A stretch of DNA of 22,424 bases from Gammaproteobacteria bacterium. GTDB lineage: Bacteria > Pseudomonadota > Gammaproteobacteria > Eutrophobiales > Eutrophobiaceae. The first letter of the stretch is position 1; every line of letters begins with the position of its first letter. The notes under the pieces were generated by a model. It worked only from the letters and a program-made list of their open reading frames with translations. It searched no databases and was not told where the DNA came from. Position numbers and translations under genes: made by a program. This document shows, piece by piece, positions 15,459-22,424 of the stretch. The DNA is taken from contig JAENIZ010000023.1 of NCBI GenBank assembly GCA_016844485.1, positions 1 through 22,424 of the forward strand, in the 5' to 3' direction.

Positions 15459-16907
15459 ATGGCGACCCGATCACAGGATGTCGAATACCTGGTTAAAAAG
15501 GAATACAAACACGGCTTTGTCACCGATGTTGACTCTGATACGGTGCCACCGGGACTCAACGAAGATGTCATTCGGTTAATCTCAGCCAAAAAAAATGAAC
15601 CGGAATGGTTACTCGAATGGCGGCTTGAGGCCTATCGCCACTGGTTGACCATGCAGGAACCCAAATGGGCGCATGTGCGGCATAAACCGATTGATTATCA
15701 GGCCATCTCTTACTATTCCGCCCCGAAATCCCAACAGGATGGCCCCAAGAGTCTTGCTGAGGTCGATCCTAAATTATTAGAGACCTATGAAAAGCTCGGC
15801 ATTCCGTTACACGAACAAAAGATGCTGGCGGGTGTTGCAGTGGATGCCGTGTTTGACAGTGTCTCTGTCGCCACAACCTTCAAGGAAAAACTGGCTGAGG
15901 CAGGCGTGATCTTCTGCCCCTTTTCAGAGGCCGTACAAAATCACCCCGAATTGGTAAGACAATACCTGGGGACTGTGGTACCGACAGGTGATAATTTCTT
16001 TGCCGCGTTGAATTCAGCCGTATTTACCGACGGCTCGTTCTGTTATATCCCCAAACATACCCGCTGCCCGATGGAATTATCCACGTATTTCCGTATCAAT
16101 GCCGCTAACACCGGACAGTTCGAACGCACACTCATCATTGCTGATACAGGCAGTTATGTCAGTTATCTGGAAGGTTGCACGGCGCCCATGCGCGATGAAA
16201 ACCAGTTGCATGCGGCAGTGGTTGAATTAATCGCACTGGATAATGCCCAGATTAAATATTCGACCGTGCAGAACTGGTATCCCGGTGATAAAAATGGCAA
16301 GGGTGGCATCTACAACTTTGTCACCAAGCGTGGTGATTGCCGCGGGGAAAACTCAAAGATCTCCTGGACACAGGTTGAGACCGGCTCTGCGATTACCTGG
16401 AAATATCCCAGCTGCATATTGAGAGGCGACAATTCACGCGGCGAATTCTATTCAGTGGCGGTCACTAACAATTACCAGCAGGCCGATACCGGCACCAAGA
16501 TGATCCACATCGGCAAAAATACCAGCAGCACAATTATTTCAAAGGGTATATCTGCGGGTCATGGTCAAAACGCCTATCGTGGGCTGGTCAGAGTTACCAA
16601 GACTGCCGAAAACGCACGTAATTATACTCAGTGCGACTCATTATTAATGGGCGATAAATGCGGTGCCCATACCTTTCCATATATTGAGGTCAAAAATTCC
16701 TCTGCACAGATTGAACATGAAGCGTCTACGTCCAAGATCAGTGATGATCAATTATTTTACTGTATGCAACGCGGCATATCCCCGGAAGATGCTGTCAATA
16801 TGATTGTTAATGGTTTCTGCAAGGAAGTCTTCAAGGAATTACCCATGGAGTTTGCCGTAGAGGCGCAGAAACTGCTTGGTGTCACCCTGGAAGGCGCGGT
16901 TGGATAA
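15459..16907 (+). CDS. sufB: Fe-S cluster assembly scaffold SufB
   Basis: Core scaffold subunit of SufBCD, where clusters are built. The product is 482 aa, close to E. coli SufB. Seen: EPEWLLEWRLEAYRHW, GVAVDAVFDSVSV, FCYIPKHTRCPMELSTYFR, the beta-helix core, SLLMGDKCGAHTFPYIEVKN with the conserved Cys in the region proposed to bind the nascent cluster, and EHEASTSKISDDQLFY. The start ATG 15459 has GAGG at 15448-15451 as a good ribosome site; the frame runs back into sufA but the extra 40 residues are not SufB. It lies between sufA and sufC in one operon. Confidence 0.97.
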   Translation: MATRSQDVEYLVKKEYKHGFVTDVDSDTVPPGLNEDVIRLISAKKNEPEWLLEWRLEAYRHWLTMQEPKWAHVRHKPIDYQAISYYSAPKSQQDGPKSLAEVDPKLLETYEKLGIPLHEQKMLAGVAVDAVFDSVSVATTFKEKLAEAGVIFCPFSEAVQNHPELVRQYLGTVVPTGDNFFAALNSAVFTDGSFCYIPKHTRCPMELSTYFRINAANTGQFERTLIIADTGSYVSYLEGCTAPMRDENQLHAAVVELIALDNAQIKYSTVQNWYPGDKNGKGGIYNFVTKRGDCRGENSKISWTQVETGSAITWKYPSCILRGDNSRGEFYSVAVTNNYQQADTGTKMIHIGKNTSSTIISKGISAGHGQNAYRGLVRVTKTAENARNYTQCDSLLMGDKCGAHTFPYIEVKNSSAQIEHEASTSKISDDQLFYCMQRGISPEDAVNMIVNGFCKEVFKELPMEFAVEAQKLLGVTLEGAVG

Positions 16908-16945
16908 ACCCAAAAACGAGTTACGAGCTATCAGGAACGAAGAGA

Positions 16946-17701
16946 ATGCTTGAGATAAAAAATTTATATGTCCGTGTTGAAGGGAAGGAAATCCTGCGCG
17001 GCCTTGACTTGAAGGTCAATGCCGGTGAAGTCCATGCGATTATGGGTCCAAATGGTTCCGGTAAGAGCACCCTGGCCAATGTACTTGCCGGGCGGAGTGA
17101 TTATGAAATTACGAACGGCAGCATAACTTACCAGGAGAAAGATCTTACGGAGATGTCACCCGAAATACGCGCCTGTGAGGGAATTTTTCTCGCCTTTCAA
17201 TATCCGGTCGAGATACCTGGAGTAAATAATATTTATATGCTCAAGGCCGCCTTGAATGCCATACGCACATACCAGGGGAAGTCCAAGCTTGATGCTATAG
17301 AGTTTCTCAATCTGGTCAGGGAAAAATTGAAACTTGTCAGGATGAAAGAAGATTTGCTCAATCGATCGGTGAATGAAGGTTTCTCGGGCGGTGAAAAAAA
17401 ACGTAATGAAATTTTTCAAATGGCCGTGCTCGAACCCAGGCTCGCAATCCTTGATGAAACAGACTCCGGACTCGATATCGACGCATTGAAGATCGTCGCT
17501 GAAGGAGTAAACAGCCTGCGCAGCCGCGATCGTGCAATCATTCTGGTGACGCATTATCAACGCCTGTTGAATTACATCGTCCCCGACCAGGTTCATGTGC
17601 TCTCCGAAGGCAGAATCGTAAAGTCCGGTCATCGGGAACTGGCTCTGAAACTTGAAGAAAAAGGATACGAATGGGTAAAACAGGAGGCGGATGCAGCATG
17701 A
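16946..17701 (+). CDS. sufC: Fe-S cluster assembly ATPase SufC
   Basis: ABC-type ATPase that powers conformational change in SufBCD. The product is 251 aa. Seen: Walker A GPNGSGKST at residues 34-42, the Q-loop region AFQYPVEIPGV, signature FSGGEKKRNE, Walker B LAILDETDSGLDID, and the switch His in ILVTHYQRLLNYI. The ATG is preceded by a GGAACGAAGAG ribosome site. The stop overlaps the sufD start by 4 bases (ATGA). Confidence 0.97.
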   Translation: MLEIKNLYVRVEGKEILRGLDLKVNAGEVHAIMGPNGSGKSTLANVLAGRSDYEITNGSITYQEKDLTEMSPEIRACEGIFLAFQYPVEIPGVNNIYMLKAALNAIRTYQGKSKLDAIEFLNLVREKLKLVRMKEDLLNRSVNEGFSGGEKKRNEIFQMAVLEPRLAILDETDSGLDIDALKIVAEGVNSLRSRDRAIILVTHYQRLLNYIVPDQVHVLSEGRIVKSGHRELALKLEEKGYEWVKQEADAA

Positions 17702-19029
17702 CCAGCACCGCAGTGGAATATTATCTGTCTGCCTTCACGCAGCAGAAGGGAAAATTTATCGCACCCTGGTTTTCAGACCAACGCAGGGCGGCATTAGACA
17801 GTTTTCAGCAAAACGGTTTCCCGGCTTTACGGCAGGAAAACTGGAAATATACGGATGTACGGTCGATTACCAAACGTAATTTTATCCTGACAGAAAAAGG
17901 GAACGGCAGTGTCCCAAAAAATCAAATCAATAGCATCCGTTTTAATGAACTTGATTGCCATGAACTGATCTTCATCAACGGCCACTTTTCATCTAAAAAT
18001 TCACGCATAGGCAACCTGCCGGACGGGGTTATCCTTGAGTCTCTTGTCATTGCCTGCGATATTCACCCTGATATGTTGCAGAAACACCTGGGCAATAATG
18101 CAAATTATACGATCGGGGCATTCACAGCCTTGAATACCGCGTTTCTGCATGATGGTGCCATGGTTTATATCCCGGATGATACGGTACTGGAAAAACCGAT
18201 CTGCATCTTTTATCTCAGTACAGAAACCAAACATTCATTTATTACTCATCCACGCAATCTGCTTATCCTCGGCAGGAATGCACAGGCGACCGTGATTGAA
18301 AGTTACATCGGCATTGAGAATGCCGATTACTTCACGAACTCTGTCACGGAAGCCGTAATCCGCGCCGGCGCAAAGCTCGAACATTACAAAATACAACAGG
18401 AAAGTGAGCAGAGTTACCATATCGGCAATTTCATGGCACAACAGGAGAAAGACAGCCGGCTTGAATCTCATTCCGTATCATTGGGTGGCAAACTGGTGCG
18501 CAACGATATCACTTCCAACCTTGCACAGCCGGGTGCTTCTGTCACATTGAATGGTTTATATATGGCACGTCACCGGCAGCACGTGGACAACCATACCCTT
18601 ATTAATCATTTGGAGCCGCATACCAAGAGCGAGGAATATTACCGTGGCGTGCTGGACGATCATGCGCGAGGCGTGTTTAACGGTAAGGTCATCGTGCACG
18701 AGAACGCACAAAAAACTGATGCCCAGCAGTCCAATGCCAATCTGCTCCTGTCTGATAATGCCGAGGCTGATACCAAACCCGAACTTGAGATCTATGCTGA
18801 TGATGTCAAGTGCAGTCATGGCGCGACCGTCGGCCAGTTGGATAAACAGATGTTGTTTTATCTGCGTTCACGCGCGATAGAAGAAGACAAGGCGCGCAGT
18901 CTGCTGACCTATGCTTTTGCGGAAGATGTGATCAACCGGATCAAATTTGTACCGATACGCAAACGACTTGAAGATCTCGTCATCGGGCGTTTGCCGGATG
19001 CCGCGCTTATACGGGAATTTGCCGCATGA
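17698..19029 (+). CDS. sufD: Fe-S cluster assembly protein SufD
   Basis: Paralogue of SufB that completes the SufBC2D complex and is linked to iron entry. The product is 443 aa from ATG 17698. Seen: RQENWKYTDVRSI near residue 50, a central beta-helix part, then RQHVDNHTLINHLEPHTKSEEYYRG, ARGVFNGKVIVHENAQKTDA and DDVKCSHGATVGQLD with the conserved His, and RSRAIEEDKARSLLTYAFA. A ribosome site (GGAGG, about 10 bases upstream) lies inside sufC. The frame opens earlier at 17671 but the extra residues fall in sufC. It overlaps sufS by 4 bases. Confidence 0.96.
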   Translation: MTSTAVEYYLSAFTQQKGKFIAPWFSDQRRAALDSFQQNGFPALRQENWKYTDVRSITKRNFILTEKGNGSVPKNQINSIRFNELDCHELIFINGHFSSKNSRIGNLPDGVILESLVIACDIHPDMLQKHLGNNANYTIGAFTALNTAFLHDGAMVYIPDDTVLEKPICIFYLSTETKHSFITHPRNLLILGRNAQATVIESYIGIENADYFTNSVTEAVIRAGAKLEHYKIQQESEQSYHIGNFMAQQEKDSRLESHSVSLGGKLVRNDITSNLAQPGASVTLNGLYMARHRQHVDNHTLINHLEPHTKSEEYYRGVLDDHARGVFNGKVIVHENAQKTDAQQSNANLLLSDNAEADTKPELEIYADDVKCSHGATVGQLDKQMLFYLRSRAIEEDKARSLLTYAFAEDVINRIKFVPIRKRLEDLVIGRLPDAALIREFAA

Positions 19030-20285
19030 ACAGCAAAAATATCGCACCGGACATAATATCGTCCTCCATACTGGATGTTGACGCCATACGTGCTGATTTT
19101 CCGATCCTGCGGCAGAAAATACATGGCAAACCGCTCGTGTATCTTGATAATGCCGCGACCGCGCAAAAACCGGAGCAGGTAATTAAAACTCTGGATAATT
19201 ATTATCGTGAATATAATGCCAATATTCACCGTGGCATCCATACGCTGAGCCAGAAGGCAACAGAAGCATATGAAGGGGCGCGGGTCAAAGTACAACACTT
19301 CATCAATGCGTCTTCGATAAAAGAAATCATATTTGTACGCGGCACAACAGAGGGAATTAATCTGGTTGCGCAAAGTTACGGGCGGACTCGATTAAAGAGA
19401 GGAGATGAAATCATCATTTCGGAAATGGAGCATCATTCCAATATCGTGCCATGGCAATTGCTGTGCGAACAGACCGGCGCAGTGCTCAAGGTGATCCCGA
19501 TGAATGATGCCGGTGAACTGATCATGGAGGAATTTGAAAAACTGCTCGGGAAAAAGACGCGCCTGGTGTCAGTGGGTCATATCTCCAATGCCCTTGGCAC
19601 GATAAACCCCATTGAAAAAATAATTAAAATGTCGCACGCATACAATGCAGTCGCGCTCATTGATGGCGCCCAGGCAGCCCCGCATATGGCAATTGATGTC
19701 CAGGCGCTGGACTGTGATTTCTATGCCTTCTCTGGGCACAAGCTGTTTGGCCCTACAGGAATTGGGGTGGTATACGGCAAACAATCATTACTTGAAGACA
19801 TGCCCCCGTATCAGGGCGGTGGCGATATGATCAAAATGGTGACCCTGGAGAAAACCCTCTTTAACGATTTGCCCTATAAATTTGAGGCAGGTACACCTCA
19901 TATCGCCGGAGTCATTGGTCTGGGTGCGGCGATTGATTATGTCAGTGATATCGGACTTGAGAATATTGCTGCCTATGAACATGGATTGACTGATTATGCA
20001 ATATCAGCGGCATCCGGGGTAACAGGATTAAAATTGATAGGTACAGCCAGAGATAAGGCCAGTATTCTGTCATTCATTATGGATGGTATTCATCCTCACG
20101 ATATTGGCACGATCCTGGACCAGGAAGGCATTGCAATTCGTACCGGACATCACTGCGCCATGCCGGTCATGGAACACTTTCATGTGCCTGCAACTGCGCG
20201 TGCCTCGTTCGCCTTTTACAACAAACGCGAAGAAGTAGATCAACTGATGACAGCTCTGGAAAAATGTAAAGAGGTATTCAAATAA
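19026..20285 (+). CDS. sufS: Cysteine desulfurase SufS
   Basis: PLP enzyme that takes sulfur from cysteine as a persulfide for cluster assembly. The product is 419 aa. Seen: VYLDNAATAQKP, EMEHHSNIVPWQ, the PLP lysine in FSGHKLFGPTGIGVVYG, and the active cysteine in IRTGHHCAMPVME, the type-II desulfurase (SufS) signature. It overlaps sufD by 4 bases and shares one base with sufU (TAATG), so the three are probably translated as a coupled set. With no sufE in the operon, the adjacent SufU is the likely sulfur acceptor. Confidence 0.97.
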   Translation: MNSKNIAPDIISSSILDVDAIRADFPILRQKIHGKPLVYLDNAATAQKPEQVIKTLDNYYREYNANIHRGIHTLSQKATEAYEGARVKVQHFINASSIKEIIFVRGTTEGINLVAQSYGRTRLKRGDEIIISEMEHHSNIVPWQLLCEQTGAVLKVIPMNDAGELIMEEFEKLLGKKTRLVSVGHISNALGTINPIEKIIKMSHAYNAVALIDGAQAAPHMAIDVQALDCDFYAFSGHKLFGPTGIGVVYGKQSLLEDMPPYQGGGDMIKMVTLEKTLFNDLPYKFEAGTPHIAGVIGLGAAIDYVSDIGLENIAAYEHGLTDYAISAASGVTGLKLIGTARDKASILSFIMDGIHPHDIGTILDQEGIAIRTGHHCAMPVMEHFHVPATARASFAFYNKREEVDQLMTALEKCKEVFK

Positions 20286-20740
20286 TGTTTGATCTGAAAG
20301 ATCTCTATCAGGAAGTCATCGTTGATCATAATCGCAGCCCGCGTAATTTTGGCAAGATGGACAATGCCGACAGGGTTGCAGAGGGTTTTAACCCGATATG
20401 CGGTGACCGGCTGAATCTCTATTTAAAACTTGATGATGGCCGTATAGCCGATGTCAGTTTTGATGGTAGCGGATGTGCCATCTCGACTGCCTCTGCCTCA
20501 CTGATGACAGACGAATTAAAAGGAAAATCCATTGTCGAGGCAGAAACAATGTTTAATAATTTTCATCAGCTGTTGACGGACGATAAACCTCACGACATAC
20601 AACGGGTGGAACATCTTGGCAAGCTGGCGGCGCTCCTGGGCGTCAAACATTATCCAACTCGGGTAAAGTGTGCCACCCTCTGCTGGCATACCCTGCATTC
20701 CGCGCTGGAAGACAATAAAACACCCGTCTCTACTGAATAA
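20285..20740 (+). CDS. sufU: SufU-type sulfur acceptor / IscU family protein
   Basis: IscU/NifU-fold protein of the SufU subgroup, which in Bacillus binds zinc and accepts sulfur from SufS. The product is 151 aa. Seen: LYQEVIVDHNRSPRNFG, NPICGDRL with Cys39 and Asp41, DGSGCAISTASASLM with Cys64, and RVKCATLCWHTL with Cys129. The long insert between the second and third cysteines and the absence of an LPPVK motif point to SufU and not IscU. An extra Cys133 is present. It may act as sulfur acceptor, scaffold or both. Confidence 0.93.
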   Translation: MFDLKDLYQEVIVDHNRSPRNFGKMDNADRVAEGFNPICGDRLNLYLKLDDGRIADVSFDGSGCAISTASASLMTDELKGKSIVEAETMFNNFHQLLTDDKPHDIQRVEHLGKLAALLGVKHYPTRVKCATLCWHTLHSALEDNKTPVSTE

Positions 20741-20742
20741 CC

Positions 20743-21297
20743 ATGTTTACAAACGAAGAAATCACGTTAGAGCGCGACTGTGAAGCCGTATTGATCCCTT
20801 CCGGAACCCCGGTCCTTCTGCAAAAAGACAGTGTGGTGTCTATCACCCAGGCGCTGGGCGGCTCATATACTGTCAATATCAACGGCAATCTGGCACGTAT
20901 CGCAGACAAGGATGCGGACGCACTGGGTTTAGATGCAGAAACAAGTAATGAGCCCAGCGGCAAAAAATTTACGGGCGACGGTAGCGTGGATGAAGCCATG
21001 GTCTGGGATCAAATGAAGACCTGTTATGACCCCGAGATCCCCATTAATATCGTTGACCTGGGTCTGATATACAATTGCCAGATCATCCCGATTGAAAAAG
21101 GAGGGAATAAGGTTGATATCCTCATGACGCTGACCGCGCCGGGTTGCGGCATGGGTCAATTCCTGGCTGAAGACGTGCGCAGCAAGGTGGCCGCAGTCCC
21201 CAACGTCACTGAGGTCAACGTTGAATTGACCTTCGATCCGCCCTGGGATCAGACCATGATGTCGGAGGCGGCCAGACTTGAGACCGGGCTTTATTAG
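20743..21297 (+). CDS. sufT: SufT family protein with DUF59 (MIP18) domain
   Basis: Accessory factor for maturation of iron-sulfur proteins; the mechanism is not settled. The product is 184 aa. The N-terminal 65 residues (LERDCEAVLIPSGTPVLLQ) form the extra domain found in the long SufT form; the C-terminal DUF59 domain begins near residue 85 and shows CYDPEIPINIVDLGLIY, LTAPGCGMGQFLAEDVRSKV with the conserved Cys, and VELTFDPPWD. It starts two bases after the sufU stop, so it belongs to the operon. Confidence 0.93.
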   Translation: MFTNEEITLERDCEAVLIPSGTPVLLQKDSVVSITQALGGSYTVNINGNLARIADKDADALGLDAETSNEPSGKKFTGDGSVDEAMVWDQMKTCYDPEIPINIVDLGLIYNCQIIPIEKGGNKVDILMTLTAPGCGMGQFLAEDVRSKVAAVPNVTEVNVELTFDPPWDQTMMSEAARLETGLY

Positions 21298-21307
21298 GTG
21301 AACACTC

Positions 21308-21646
21308 ATGTCAGACTGGATCGATGTAGCCCCAAAAGCGGAATTCGGTCCCGGGCAATCCAGGCTTATTGACACCGATGATGTCATGATCGCCGTATTC
21401 AACCTGAATGGCGAGTATTATGCCATTGAAGACGTCTGCAGCCATGATGGCTCTCCCTTGCTGGGTTGCGGACAGGGGCCAGAGGAGCTTATTGATAATG
21501 ACCAGATTATCTGTCCCCGGCATGGCTCGCGTTTTTGTATCAGAACCGGGACTGCCTTGACACCACCTGCTTATGAGCCGATTGCCTGTTTTCCCGTACG
21601 GATTCAAAACAGCATGGTACAGACCCGTGATAATCGATGGGATTAA
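21308..21646 (+). CDS. Rieske [2Fe-2S] ferredoxin
   Basis: Small electron-transfer protein of the NirD / dioxygenase-ferredoxin type, 112 aa, soluble (no signal or membrane helix). The Rieske ligands are plain: Cys44-x-His46 in VCSHDGSPL and Cys69-x2-His72 in CPRHGSRF. Two further cysteines, Cys54 in the loop and Cys77 just after the second motif (FCIRTG, where Asp is common), are unusual. It is 10 bases after sufT and last in the iron-sulfur operon. Its redox partner is unknown; it may be a client or a helper of the assembly pathway. Confidence 0.9.
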   Translation: MSDWIDVAPKAEFGPGQSRLIDTDDVMIAVFNLNGEYYAIEDVCSHDGSPLLGCGQGPEELIDNDQIICPRHGSRFCIRTGTALTPPAYEPIACFPVRIQNSMVQTRDNRWD

Positions 21647-21722
21647 GAGAACTTTCTGTTCCTTACATTTATCCGGCCGTGTTTTTGCTACCTTGCATCC
21701 TCATCGCATACCCCACCTGATA

Positions 21723-21751
21723 TTTTACGCAATAGCATAAGCACGTATAAT
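21723..21751 (+). promoter_or_regulatory. Probable sigma70 promoter for ndk
   Basis: A perfect TATAAT at 21746-21751 with TTTTAC (21723-21728, spacing 17) or TTTACG (21724-21729, spacing 16) as -35. It lies about 85 bases upstream of ndk, leaving a leader that contains the hairpin at 21772-21797. Confidence 0.6.
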
Positions 21752-21771
21752 CGCGCGTTTAATTAATAGTT

Positions 21772-21797
21772 TGCTGAAAACCCTGTTTTTCAACAGC
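21772..21797. repeat. Short hairpin sharing a 14-base core with the 8134-8285 element
   Basis: The core CTGTTTTTCAACAG at 21783-21796 is identical to 8268-8281. Together with GCTGAAAA at 21773-21780 it forms an imperfect hairpin in the ndk leader. It is probably a decayed or minimal copy of the same repeat family. Confidence 0.45.
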
Positions 21798-21835
21798 CTG
21801 TTAATTTTTATATTATCCATGTTGGAGATTAGTTA

Positions 21836-22282
21836 ATGACCATTGAGCATACGCTGTCTATCATCAAACCAGATGCCGTCGCAAAAAACGTCATTGGCGA
21901 GATCTATTCCCGATTTGAGAAAAACGGTTTGCGTATCATTGCTGCCAAGATGTTGCATATGAACAGAGAACAGGCCGAGGCATTTTATGCCATACACCGG
22001 GACGAACCTTTCTATAAAAAACTGGTCGATTTTATGATCTCAGGTCCGATTATTGTGCAGGTTCTGGAAGGAGAGAATGCCATTAACAAAAACCGTGAAT
22101 TGATGGGCGCGACCAATCCGAAGATCGCCGCCCCGGGCACTATCCGTCATGATTTTGCATCTGATAATGTGAACATTGAAGTGCATGAAAATGCAGTGCA
22201 TGGATCTGACAGCCGGGAAACCGCTCGTGTGGAAATTGACTTTTTCTTCAAACGAGAGGAAATTTGTCCGAGAACCACGTAA
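21836..22282 (+). CDS. ndk: Nucleoside diphosphate kinase
   Basis: Balances nucleoside triphosphate pools by a phospho-histidine mechanism. The product is 148 aa. Seen: TLSIIKPDAV with Lys11, RDEPFYKKLVDFMISGP, GATNPKIAAPGTIRHDF, and the active site NAVHGSDS with His122. The C-terminus is a little longer than common (KREEICPRTT). The ATG has GGAG about 10 bases upstream. It is followed after 6 bases by rlmN, the usual gammaproteobacterial order. Confidence 0.97.
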   Translation: MTIEHTLSIIKPDAVAKNVIGEIYSRFEKNGLRIIAAKMLHMNREQAEAFYAIHRDEPFYKKLVDFMISGPIIVQVLEGENAINKNRELMGATNPKIAAPGTIRHDFASDNVNIEVHENAVHGSDSRETARVEIDFFFKREEICPRTT

Positions 22283-22288
22283 TGAAAT

Positions 22289-22424
22289 ATGAACAAGCAC
22301 GTCAACCTGCTTGATCTGGATCACCAATCTATGGAGGCCTTTTTCACCAATAGGGGGGAGAAGTCCTTTCGCGCTTCACAAGTCCTGAAATGGATCCATC
22401 AGCAAGGCATCATTGAATTTGATC
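22289..22424 (+). CDS. rlmN: 23S rRNA/tRNA adenine-C2 methyltransferase RlmN, N-terminal part
   Basis: Radical SAM enzyme that methylates A2503 of 23S rRNA and A37 of some tRNAs. Only the first 45 codons are in the window; the gene runs off the right edge. Seen: VNLLDLDHQSMEAFF, GEKSFRASQVLKWIH, the helical N-terminal domain shared with E. coli RlmN. The radical-SAM CxxxCxxC motif lies outside. ATG 22289 is chosen because the residues match the family from NLLDL on. Confidence 0.9.
   Translation, partial: MNKHVNLLDLDHQSMEAFFTNRGEKSFRASQVLKWIHQQGIIEFD

Noticed and set aside
1..22424. A novel defence, mobile or biosynthetic system
   Set aside because: Apart from one small unknown protein, every substantial open frame falls into a known housekeeping family, gene order is typical, and there are no direct-repeat arrays, integrases, toxin-antitoxin pairs or reverse transcriptase motifs.

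Overview
This window reads as ordinary chromosome from a gammaproteobacterium of moderate GC content. The clues are the divergent lptFG / pepA-holC-valS block (the Escherichia coli and Pseudomonas arrangement), the pcnB-folK-panBC cluster, and ndk followed by rlmN. I cannot name a genus from the sequence. No rRNA, CRISPR array, phage, insertion sequence with a transposase, or defence system was found.

Layout. 1-702: end of a TonB-dependent outer-membrane receptor, interrupted by an in-frame TGA, followed by a strong hairpin. 767-5309 (minus): a tightly packed run pcnB > folK > deoxynucleoside kinase > panB > panC, then panD with its own likely promoter. These serve RNA polyadenylation, folate, deoxynucleotide salvage and pantothenate synthesis. 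5282-5419 (plus): promoter and gene for tRNA-Glu(CTC). 5477-5914: an RDD membrane protein. 5935-8102 (minus): lptF-lptG, the LPS-export permease. 8103-8412: a long non-coding gap holding a 152-bp element with inverted-repeat ends (MITE/REP-like). 8413-13701 (plus): pepA, holC, a small unrecognised acidic gene, valS, then cysE (13710-14423).

14545-21646 (plus): an iron-sulfur assembly operon, iscR-sufA-sufB-sufC-sufD-sufS-sufU-sufT plus a Rieske ferredoxin, headed by a near-consensus IscR type-1 operator over the promoter. SufS takes sulfur from cysteine, SufU is the likely acceptor, SufBCD is the scaffold, SufA the carrier and SufT a maturation factor. CysE just upstream feeds cysteine synthesis. 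21720-22424: promoter, ndk and the start of rlmN.

I did not find a previously undescribed system. The most useful oddities are a probable AUU start for pcnB whose 5' coding region overlaps the tRNA-Glu promoter, an IscR-controlled SUF (not ISC) operon using a SufU-type protein and no SufE, the MITE-like element, and the nonsense codon in the receptor gene.
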